From contig NZ_JAQQXR010000002.1 in NCBI RefSeq assembly GCF_028595325.1, positions 310,001 to 374,000 on the forward strand: a DNA stretch of 64,000 nt, written 5' to 3'. This document shows, in pieces, positions 8,584 to 14,417 of this stretch. A program made the position numbers and the translations under genes. The stretch's first letter is position 1; each line of letters opens with the position of its first letter. Source of the DNA: Janthinobacterium fluminis (GTDB lineage: Bacteria > Pseudomonadota > Gammaproteobacteria > Burkholderiales > Burkholderiaceae_D). Below the pieces are notes generated by a model that made no database searches, had not been told where the DNA came from, and worked only from the letters and a program-made list of their open reading frames with translations.

Positions 8584-9609
8584 TTACTTGGCCAGGTCGG
8601 CCTCGGTGGTGAAGGCGTCGGCGTAGAACTCTTCCTCCGGCAGCTTGCACAGCTGCACGAAATCGCGCTTGGCGGAATCGACGACGACCGGCGCGCCGCA
8701 GGCGTACACCTGGTGGCCCGACAGGTCGGGCAGGTCGTCGATGACGGCGCGGTGGACGAAACCGCCGCGCCCCTGCCACTGGTCGTCCGGCTGGGCGTCG
8801 GAGACGACCGGCACGTACTGGAAGTTCGGCAGTTCGGCCGCCCACCGGCGGCACAGCGCGTCCATGTACAAGTCCTGCGGCCGCCGTCCGCCCCAGTACA
8901 GCAGCATGGGCCGCGGCGACTTCAGGTGGATCATGTGCTCGACGATGGCCTTGATGGGCGCAAAGCCGGTGCCCGAGGCCAGCAGCACGATCGGTTTGTC
9001 CGAGTCTTCGCGCAGGAAGAAGGTGCCGAGCGGGCCCTCGAAGCGCAGGATGTCGCGCTCCTTCATCGTGTTGAACACGGATTCGGTGAACAGGCCGCCC
9101 GGCATGTGGCGGATGTGCAGGGTCAGCGGGCCCTCGCCGTCGGGCGCGCTGGCCATGCTGTAACTGCGCCGCTTGCCGTCGCGCAGCATGAATTCGATGT
9201 ACTGGCCGGCGCGGTATTGCAGGCGCTCGTTGGCGGGCAGTTGCAGCGTCAGCACGACGACGTCGGGCGCCACTTTCTCGATGCTGGTCACGCGCGAGGG
9301 CATCTTCTTGATCGGGTAGTCGCTGCTGCCGGCCACTTCGCGCGCTTCGATGACGAGGTCGGCGCTGGTGGTGGCGCAGCAGAACAGCGACATGCCGGCC
9401 GCTTCCTCGTCCACCGTCAGGGCGCGCTGCTGGTGCGCCTTGTGCTGCACGCTGCCGCGCACAACCTTGCCCTTGCACGAGCCGCAGGCGCCGTTTTTGC
9501 AGCCATAAGGTAGGCCGACGCCGGCCCGTATCGCCGCCGCCAGCACCGTTTCGTCCGCGTCGCAGCTAAACTGGTGGCCGCTGGGCTGAACGGTAATTTG
9601 AAAAGTCAT
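8584..9609 (-). CDS. CDP-6-deoxy-delta-3,4-glucoseen reductase-like 2Fe-2S flavoprotein
   Basis: This is a 341-residue electron-transfer reductase. It has an N-terminal plant-type ferredoxin domain with CKNGACGSCKG, a later Cys pair (SLFCCATTS), an FAD-binding domain with RRSYSMASAP, and an NAD(P)H-binding domain with GTGFAPIKAIVEH. Proteins of this build are often named AscD or RfbI homologues, but no deoxysugar genes are near, so the partner and substrate are uncertain. The ATG at 9609 is chosen because MTFQITVQPSG starts the ferredoxin domain and AAGGA lies about 5 nt before it. The divergent SDR gene starts only 12 nt away. Confidence 0.85.
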   Translation of the reverse strand: MTFQITVQPSGHQFSCDADETVLAAAIRAGVGLPYGCKNGACGSCKGKVVRGSVQHKAHQQRALTVDEEAAGMSLFCCATTSADLVIEAREVAGSSDYPIKKMPSRVTSIEKVAPDVVVLTLQLPANERLQYRAGQYIEFMLRDGKRRSYSMASAPDGEGPLTLHIRHMPGGLFTESVFNTMKERDILRFEGPLGTFFLREDSDKPIVLLASGTGFAPIKAIVEHMIHLKSPRPMLLYWGGRRPQDLYMDALCRRWAAELPNFQYVPVVSDAQPDDQWQGRGGFVHRAVIDDLPDLSGHQVYACGAPVVVDSAKRDFVQLCKLPEEEFYADAFTTEADLAK

Positions 9610-9621
9610 ACAATCCTTGAA

Positions 9622-10509
9622 ATGAAAAACACAATCACTCACAGTATTCATCGGCCGCGCCTGCTCATTCTCGGCTGCGGCGACGTCGGCATGCGTTTGC
9701 TGCCCTTGCTGCGCGGGCGCTTCCGCGTCTTCGCCGTGACCAGCCAGCCGGGCCGCCGCGCCGAATTGCGCGCCGCCGGCGCCATCCCCGTCGTTGCCGA
9801 CCTCGACGACCGCGCCAGCCTGGCGCGGCTGTCCGGCCTGGCCTCGCGCATCGTGCACCTGGCGCCGCCGCGGGCCGACGGCATGCTGGACCGGCGCACG
9901 CGCAATGTATGCGCCATTTTACCTGAGCGCGCGCGCCTCGTTTACGTCAGCACCAGCGGCGTCTACGGCGATTGCGGCGGCGCCGTCATCGACGAGACGC
10001 GCGCCGTCGCGCCGAGCAATGAGCGGGCCAAACGCCGCGTCGACGCCGAACGCGTGCTGCGCGCCTGGGCCAGGGGCAGCCACAGCGTCCTGTCGATTTT
10101 GCGCGTGCCGGGCATTTACGCGGCCGAGCGCCTGCCGCTCAAGCGCTTGCAGCTGGGCACGCCGGCGCTGGACGCGGCCGACGATGTGTACAGCAACCAC
10201 ATCCACGCCGACGATCTGGCGCACATCATCGCGCGGGCCCTGTTCCGCGGGTTGCCGGGCCGGGTCTACCACGCCGTCGACGACAGCGACATGAAGATGG
10301 CCGACTATTTCGATGCCGTGGCCGACGCCCACGCCTTGCCGCGGTCGCCGCGGCTGCCCCGCGCCGCGTTGCGCGAGGCGGTCTCGCCGGTGTTGCTGTC
10401 CTTCATGTCGGAGTCGCGCCGCATGCTGAACCGCCGCATCAAGGACGAGCTGGGCGTGCGGCTGCGCTACGCGCGGGTCGCGGATGCCCTGCGACAGAGA
10501 GTAAAATAG
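9622..10509 (+). CDS. NAD(P)-dependent epimerase/dehydratase (extended SDR) family protein
   Basis: This 295-residue cytoplasmic protein opens with the Rossmann motif LLILGCGDVGMRL for nucleotide binding. It continues with LVYVSTSGVYGDCGG, where the Ser/Tyr region matches the extended short-chain dehydrogenase pattern. It resembles the YeeZ-like group whose reaction is not established. The start at 9622 (MKNTITHS) is the only one that keeps the Rossmann motif without overlapping the divergent reductase start, and its ribosome site is weak. A small conserved gene begins 35 bp downstream, so the two may share a transcript. Confidence 0.8.
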   Translation: MKNTITHSIHRPRLLILGCGDVGMRLLPLLRGRFRVFAVTSQPGRRAELRAAGAIPVVADLDDRASLARLSGLASRIVHLAPPRADGMLDRRTRNVCAILPERARLVYVSTSGVYGDCGGAVIDETRAVAPSNERAKRRVDAERVLRAWARGSHSVLSILRVPGIYAAERLPLKRLQLGTPALDAADDVYSNHIHADDLAHIIARALFRGLPGRVYHAVDDSDMKMADYFDAVADAHALPRSPRLPRAALREAVSPVLLSFMSESRRMLNRRIKDELGVRLRYARVADALRQRVK

Positions 10510-10544
10510 TGAATTATTAAGCAGCAACACAGAGGATGCCCCAC

Positions 10545-10754
10545 ATGACCTATGAAGAATACCTGGACGAAGTCACCACGCTGATCACGGAAAAATACTT
10601 GCTGAGCGATGAGGCGGCGATCAAGCTGGTCGTCAACGCGCAGGCGGGCAATTATTTCGTCGTGCATGACAAGAACGATACGATGCGCAATCTGGACCGC
10701 GCCCACAAGGATGCCAAAGTGTTGTATGAGGCGAGCCTGAAAAAGGCCAAATAA
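10545..10754 (+). CDS. Small conserved-type hypothetical protein (69 aa)
   Basis: The 69-residue product (MTYEEYLDEV to ASLKKAK) is soluble, helical-looking and strongly charged, with no membrane segment. I do not recognise the family. Start 10545 is chosen over 10536 because AGAGGA lies 8 nt before it. It follows the SDR gene closely on the same strand and is followed by a good intrinsic terminator at 10795-10815, which supports it as the last gene of a transcription unit. Its function cannot be inferred. Confidence 0.6.
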   Translation: MTYEEYLDEVTTLITEKYLLSDEAAIKLVVNAQAGNYFVVHDKNDTMRNLDRAHKDAKVLYEASLKKAK

Positions 10755-10794
10755 GCATCTTTTTTCCACCCGGCGGGGTGGATGTGGCATGATT

Positions 10795-10815
10795 TGGTGC
10801 GATGCACCATTTTTT
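10795..10815 (+). terminator. Rho-independent terminator
   Basis: A 6-bp stem (TGGTGC with GCACCA) closes a 3-nt loop and is followed directly by six T residues. It lies 40 bp after the small gene ending at 10754. A further 6-bp hairpin (CCACCC/GGGTGG) lies just upstream. Confidence 0.75.
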
Positions 10816-10836
10816 GACGCACCTCAAACGTCATAC

Positions 10837-10859
10837 GCTCACGACACGATATCGTGAGC
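10837..10859. promoter_or_regulatory. Inverted repeat, possible operator
   Basis: Two perfect 8-bp arms (GCTCACGA and TCGTGAGC) flank 7 nt between the terminator at 10795 and the small gene at 10950. The symmetry and position would suit a regulator-binding site for the downstream gene. No regulator is identified. Confidence 0.35.
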
Positions 10860-10949
10860 AAAGTCGTCATCAGGCGGCTGTAGTTTGCTAGTAGTTGGCA
10901 ATTCCGGTCCGCCCCGCCAGAGGGCGCGGCCTTCTATTGGGAGCGTGCG

Positions 10950-11189
10950 ATGCCTCACATCACTCATCCGACCAAAGAGCAAGTCCGGGCCTATATGCAC
11001 CAGCGCGAGGGCGCCCGCAAACCGCCGCCGACGCCGGCGGAAATCCGCCGCCAGCTCGGCTGGAGCAATGTCGATTTTTCATCCTGCGGCACGCAGGCAT
11101 GGTTTTTTCCCGCCGAAATCGCCCAACTCACGACCCTGCTGGCCGTCGAATGGCTGTTTCGCGCCGGTGGCGTCAGCGGTACACATTGA
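10950..11189 (+). CDS. Small hypothetical protein (79 aa)
   Basis: The product starts MPHITHPTKEQVRAYMHQR and contains EIRRQLGWSNVDFSSCG followed by the hydrophobic stretch IAQLTTLLAVEWLF. I do not recognise it. The segment TPAEIRRQLGW has the look of a short helix-turn-helix or of a protein that pairs with DNA, but this is weak. A purine-rich GGGAG stands about 7 nt before the ATG. It has its own upstream inverted repeat and no operon partner. It could be a chance frame, although its composition looks coding. Confidence 0.5.
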   Translation: MPHITHPTKEQVRAYMHQREGARKPPPTPAEIRRQLGWSNVDFSSCGTQAWFFPAEIAQLTTLLAVEWLFRAGGVSGTH

Positions 11190-11284
11190 TAGATTTCAAT
11201 AGAATTTAAGCACGCTTGCCGTTTTTGGAGTATTCTCTATCACATCTGATGCGCGTCAAATCTCTTCAATAATCACAAAATACC

Positions 11285-11307
11285 TGTTAGTTAAGCAAAA
11301 ACTAACA
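11285..11307. promoter_or_regulatory. Candidate operator: 8-bp inverted repeat near a promoter-like TATTAT
   Basis: TGTTAGTT (11285-11292) and AACTAACA (11300-11307) are exact inverted repeats. A TATTATAC stretch begins at 11316 and could serve as a -10 region for the HTH gene at 11447. This arrangement fits repression of that gene, possibly by its own product. Confidence 0.4.
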
Positions 11308-11410
11308 ATTTCGTGTATTATACGGCCCGTGCGGGAAAAACCGCATAAACCACAGGGATTTTTTGGCGTGTCACCACGTGGTTCTGGCAAGGATAGGCGT
11401 TCCGGCGTCA

Positions 11411-11426
11411 TATTTTTGCAAAAATA
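11411..11426. promoter_or_regulatory. Perfect 16-bp palindrome in the leader of the small HTH gene
   Basis: TATTTTTGCAAAAATA is a complete palindrome 20 nt before the ATG at 11447. A second, shorter palindrome (ACCACGTGGT) lies at 11373-11382. Either could be an operator, or the first could be a leader mRNA hairpin near the ribosome site. Confidence 0.4.
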
Positions 11427-11446
11427 CAACAAGTTCGGATTCAATC

Positions 11447-11686
11447 ATGACTATCAAACAAATTACAGCATTGCCTACCTACAATCCAAACCGCGTGTTG
11501 GATGCCATCATCGAAAAACTGCAGCTGAAAAACGACGCGGCATTGTCGCGCGCGCTGGAAGTGGCGCCGCCGGTGATCAGCAAAATCCGCCACAACACGC
11601 TGCCGATCGGCGCGACCATCCTCATTCGCATGCACGAAATCAGCGATTTCAGCATACGCGAACTGCGCGAAATGATGGCCGCTTAA
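11447..11686 (+). CDS. Small putative helix-turn-helix protein (79 aa)
   Basis: The product begins MTIKQITALPTYNPNRVLD. The part from about residue 20 (IIEKLQLKNDAALSRALEV, then APPVISKIRHNTLPIGATIL) matches the spacing of an XRE/Cro-type helix-turn-helix, with the recognition helix near APPVISKIR. The protein ends ELREMMAA with no effector domain. It is likely a small DNA-binding regulator, not necessarily phage-derived, since no phage genes are near. The ATG at 11447 is chosen because the HTH lies within it; the open frame reaches 11363 but without similarity. Three palindromes precede it. Confidence 0.65.
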   Translation: MTIKQITALPTYNPNRVLDAIIEKLQLKNDAALSRALEVAPPVISKIRHNTLPIGATILIRMHEISDFSIRELREMMAA

Positions 11687-11807
11687 ACGCCGTCTGCCGG
11701 CATGCGGCGGCCATCGCGGCTGCCGTGCCGGTCTGCGCAGCACTAGTGCGTAGCAAAAAATAGCAATGCGGCGTCCGGCGCCGCAACTTGCCACTTAGTT
11801 GAAATGC

Positions 11808-11990
11808 TCAGGCTGTCGTACTAATCGTCGTGCCCGTGGTCTGGCCGTTGGTGTTCACGGTGGACGTGGGCGCCACCTCGCGAGGCGGCGGTGGCGGCGG
11901 TGGCGGTTTTACCTGCTGTGTCGTTTCCGGCGGTTTCTGCGGCGCGATCTGCACCGCGGCCTTGTTGCTTGAAATAGTGCTAACTGTCAT
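11808..11990 (-). CDS. Proline-rich small protein (60 aa)
   Basis: The product MTVSTISSNKAAVQIAP continues into a run of eight consecutive prolines and a Thr/Ser-rich tail (TTGTTISTTA). No signal peptide or membrane segment is visible. GAGGG lies about 4 nt before the ATG. A perfect FNR/ANR-type box lies about 100 bp upstream at 12086-12099, which supports it as a real regulated gene. It follows the two GRDP-like repeat genes on the same strand but is separated from them by a terminator. Function unknown. The run of prolines would need EF-P for translation. Confidence 0.5.
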   Translation of the reverse strand: MTVSTISSNKAAVQIAPQKPPETTQQVKPPPPPPPPREVAPTSTVNTNGQTTGTTISTTA

Positions 11991-12085
11991 GATGCCCTCG
12001 GCTCAACGATGGTGAACAGCGCTACCGACCCCGCGATGCCGGCGTCTGCCACAACATCGCGTAGATATCTCTCTTCCGGATCAAG

Positions 12086-12099
12086 TTGATGCACATCAA
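12086..12099. promoter_or_regulatory. FNR/ANR-type box TTGAT-N4-ATCAA
   Basis: TTGATGCACATCAA matches the FNR/ANR consensus perfectly and sits within the 20-bp palindrome AAGTTGATGCACATCAACTT. It is centred 102 bp upstream of the start of the proline-rich gene (minus strand). A TATCTA at 12067-12062 on that strand could be its -10 region, which would place the box near -38. Oxygen-responsive control is inferred from the motif only. Confidence 0.6.
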
Positions 12100-12214
12100 C
12101 TTCCTCAGTATATTCAAGCTCTGCCTGAATTCAACCTAAAGTTTGCGCCGCGTAGGCGGGCTTTGTCGCGCCTCAAGCGTCGCCGCCTGGCCGCCGGCCT
12201 GCCTCCGTGGCAAG

Positions 12215-12258
12215 AAAAACGGCGGCAACACGCGGGGGCTTCCCGCGTGACGCCGCCG
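12215..12258 (-). terminator. Rho-independent terminator of the repeat-protein gene
   Basis: On the minus strand a long two-part stem (7 bp, a small internal loop, then 8 bp, with a 5-nt loop) is followed by five T residues (12219-12215). It begins 24 bp after the stop of the GRDP-like gene ending at 12283. Confidence 0.7.
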
Positions 12259-12282
12259 CTTTCAGTGCGCCAGGGGCCTGGC

Positions 12283-13080
12283 CTATGCCTGCGGCGTCAA
12301 TGCCGGGCGGTCCATATAGAAGCGGTTTGCCTCGCCGGCGGAGGCCGCGCTGGAAAATGCCGTTGCCGGCGCCCGGCTGGAAAACGCCGTGTTGACGGCC
12401 GCGCTGGAGAAGGCGGTTGCCGGCGCCCGGCTGGAGAACGCCGTCTTCACGGCGGCGCTGGAAAAGGCCGTTTTTGCGGAGGCACTGGAAAACGCGGTCT
12501 GCACGGCGGCGCTGGAGAACGCCGTTTTGGTCGCCGCGCTGGAGAAGGCCGTCTTCACGGCGGCGCTGGAGAAGGCGGTCGCCGGCGCCCGGCTGGAAAA
12601 TGCCGTTTGTACGGCGGCGCTGGAGAAGGCCGTGTTCGCCGCTGCGCTGGAAAAGGCAGTTTGCGCCGCGCCGGCCGATTCCATCGTCGCCGCCGAGCGT
12701 AGATAGTCGTCGCCAAATGTTTCTTCGTACAATTCCTTCATGCGCTCGCCAACGCGGTGGTGGGCTTCCAGGTCGGCCTCGCCGCGCAAGCCGACATAGG
12801 GGAAGTGGTGCAGGAAGTAGCCGAAGACTTGCTCGCAATCGACGGCATATTTCATCGTGTCGAGGATGTGGTAGTGCCAGAAGGTGTCGACGTCGAACAG
12901 CGGCGCCGTCGCTTCGGCCGGGAAAATTTTCATCAGGTAGAGGAAACGGCGGTATTCAAACTCGACCGCGTTGGCTTTTTCCAGCGACCAGCCTTCGCCG
13001 GATTCCTGGTGCATCAGCTTGACCTTGATCGGGTCCAAATCGAGGGCGGCAATGGCTTGGAAGTTGTCATTCGAATTCAT
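12283..13080 (-). CDS. GRDP-like domain protein with twelve TAFSS 9-residue repeats
   Basis: This is a 265-residue protein. Residues 1-127 resemble the glycine-rich-domain-protein-like (GRDP-like, DUF1399) domain, with WSLEKANAVEFEYRRFL, FWHYHILDTMKYAVDCE and FLHHFPYVGLRG. Residues 141-248 are twelve tandem copies of TAFSSxAxx; three copies read TAFSSRAPA and the rest have Ala at position 6. The last 17 residues contain FYMDRPAL. No signal peptide or cysteine-rich core is present. The start at 13080 has AAAGGA upstream and aligns with the paralogue at 14210. A terminator follows. Function unknown. The repeats could be a multi-core peptide, a disordered scaffold or a binding array. Confidence 0.75.
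   Translation of the reverse strand: MNSNDNFQAIAALDLDPIKVKLMHQESGEGWSLEKANAVEFEYRRFLYLMKIFPAEATAPLFDVDTFWHYHILDTMKYAVDCEQVFGYFLHHFPYVGLRGEADLEAHHRVGERMKELYEETFGDDYLRSAATMESAGAAQTAFSSAAANTAFSSAAVQTAFSSRAPATAFSSAAVKTAFSSAATKTAFSSAAVQTAFSSASAKTAFSSAAVKTAFSSRAPATAFSSAAVNTAFSSRAPATAFSSAASAGEANRFYMDRPALTPQA
12337..12660 (-). repeat. Twelve tandem 27-bp coding repeats
   Basis: Twelve 27-bp units encode TAFSSxAxx without gap or frame change. The units are divergent at variable positions (AAVK, AAVQ, RAPA, ASAK), so they look older than those in the paralogue. Unit types recur in the order expected from duplication of blocks, since RAPA appears three times. Confidence 0.85.
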
Positions 13081-13418
13081 GAGTGATAGTCCTTTTGGAA
13101 AGTCGACTGTTCGGAATATGAAAACGGCAATGATGCTTACTGGATATCGCCATTTATCCCCGCGCGCTGTGCAGGTGAACTCGGCTGATATCGGCACACC
13201 GCTGAACTGGAGTGCTTACGGGAAGTGTAATGAAAAATTACTTGAGGCAAGTTGTCTTGCGACAACTTCCTTAGTATAGGCAAACGCGGCGTGATTTCAA
13301 CCCGAATTTCAATGGGTGTTGCGTTCGGGAAACGGCGGGGTGGCGGTGGGAGGGGCGCTGCGGTGTTATAGCGTTGTGCTCGGCTCCGGAGCCGGGATGG
13401 GCTCCGGAGCGTCCTTTA
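13081..13418. other. 338-bp intergenic region between the two repeat-protein genes
   Basis: This stretch holds no convincing gene. It contains a perfect hairpin at 13249-13268 (AAGTTGTC, loop TTGC, GACAACTT), which on the minus strand is not followed by a T-run. The leader of the downstream gene has a good ribosome site at about 13090. No FNR-type box was seen here, unlike the two other gaps in this block. Confidence 0.5.
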
Positions 13419-14210
13419 TCAGTTGCTTGCAGGCAGGGTCGGGCGGTTGGTATAGAAGCTGGCGCGTGCTTCTTGGGCTGCGGCGTCGACGGCAACGCGG
13501 GTCGAGAACGCCGTCTGTGGCTTGGCGTCGGCGGCAACACGGGTCGAGAATGCCGTCTGCGGCTTGGCGTCGGCGGCAACGCGGGTCGAGAACGCCGTCT
13601 GCGGCTTAGCGTCGGCGGCGACGCGGGTCGAGAACGCCGTCTGCGGCTTGGCGTCGGCGGCAACGCGGGTCGAGAACGCCGTCTGCGGCTTGGCGTCGGC
13701 GGCAACGCGGGTCGAGAATGCCGTCAGCGGCTTGGCGTCTGCGGCAACACGGGTCGAGAATGCCGTTTGCGGCGCACCGTCGAGCGCAACGCGGGTCGAG
13801 AATGCTGCTTTGTCTTCTGCCGTATCACGGATGTAAGCCTCGCCAAACGTTGCCTCGTACAATTCCTTCATCCGGTCGCCGTGGCGTTGATGCACTTCTT
13901 CGTCGGCCTCGCCGCGCAGGCCGACATAGGGGAAGTGATGCAGGAAATAGCCGAATATCGCTTCGCAATCGACAGCATATTTCAGGGTGTCAAGAATATG
14001 GTAGTGCCAGAAGATGTCGACATCGAACAAGGGCGCCGTTTGCTCAGTTGGGTATTGTTTCATCAGTATCAGAAAGCGACGATACTCAAACTCCATGGCA
14101 TTGGCTTTTTCCAGGCTCCAGCCTTCACCGGACTCCTTATGCATGAGCTTTACTTTGATCGCGTCCAGATCCAGTTCTGTGATTGCTTTGAAATTGTTGT
14201 TAGATGTCAT
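13419..14210 (-). CDS. GRDP-like domain protein with eight TAFSTR 14-residue repeats
   Basis: This 263-residue paralogue of the product of 12283-13080 matches it at about 97 of the first 120 positions by hand alignment, including FWHYHILDT and FLHHFPYVGLRGEAD. Residues 135-246 are eight 14-residue repeats, most reading TAFSTRVAADAKPQ, with variants at both ends. The last 17 residues hold FYTNRPTL at the same position as in the paralogue. ATG 14210 has AAGGAAG upstream and aligns with the paralogue. An in-frame ATG at 14300 has a strong AGGAGG but would add an unconserved segment. An FNR-type box lies 122 bp upstream. Role unknown. Confidence 0.75.
   Translation of the reverse strand: MTSNNNFKAITELDLDAIKVKLMHKESGEGWSLEKANAMEFEYRRFLILMKQYPTEQTAPLFDVDIFWHYHILDTLKYAVDCEAIFGYFLHHFPYVGLRGEADEEVHQRHGDRMKELYEATFGEAYIRDTAEDKAAFSTRVALDGAPQTAFSTRVAADAKPLTAFSTRVAADAKPQTAFSTRVAADAKPQTAFSTRVAADAKPQTAFSTRVAADAKPQTAFSTRVAADAKPQTAFSTRVAVDAAAQEARASFYTNRPTLPASN
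13473..13808 (-). repeat. Eight tandem 42-bp coding repeats
   Basis: Eight 42-bp units encode the 14-residue repeat. The five central units are nearly identical in DNA, differing at a few synonymous positions, while the first (AAFSTRVALDGAPQ) and last (TAFSTRVAVDAAAQ) are diverged. This is the pattern expected from recent expansion by unequal exchange. Confidence 0.9.
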
Positions 14211-14325
14211 GATTGGCTTCCTTTGGGAGACGGTTATCGCGCAGCTTGGACGTGAGAACTCTGCAATTGACGTCATGTTGACGCAGAGCATTGTTTTCAT
14301 TTTCCTCCTGGATGAAAGAGCAACA

Positions 14326-14339
14326 TTGATATAGATCAA
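14326..14339. promoter_or_regulatory. FNR/ANR-type box TTGAT-N4-ATCAA
   Basis: TTGATATAGATCAA is a perfect match to the FNR/ANR consensus and is part of a longer 9-bp-arm palindrome (AACATTGAT/ATCAATGTT). It lies between the histidine kinase gene and the GRDP-like gene at 14210. A GAAAAT on the minus strand at 14304-14299 would place the box near -42, suiting activation of the GRDP-like gene under low oxygen. The regulator itself is not in the window. Confidence 0.65.
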
Positions 14340-14417
14340 TGTTCTGTCGGAAAATTCTTGGGCCACCGTTACCGAATCCTACGGCGGCAAGGGCGGCGCG
14401 GTCTGGAGGCGCTCGCA

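Noticed and set aside
11363-11686. The HTH gene as evidence of a prophage
   Set aside because: No integrase, attachment site, structural gene or lysis gene is nearby. The base composition around it is only locally AT-rich.
12337-13808. The repeat arrays as a CRISPR array
   Set aside because: The units are 27 and 42 bp in phase with codons, with no unique spacers, and lie inside open frames with good ribosome sites. No cas gene is near.
12283-14210. The repeat proteins as ice-binding, adhesin or S-layer proteins
   Set aside because: They have no signal peptide, no anchor and no Thr-x-Thr face. The N-terminal domain looks cytoplasmic.
13419-14300. A longer start at 14300 for the second repeat protein, after a strong AGGAGG
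   Set aside because: The extra 30 residues do not align with the paralogue, whose start matches 14210. If the FNR box works at -42, transcription would begin at about 14291 and exclude 14300.
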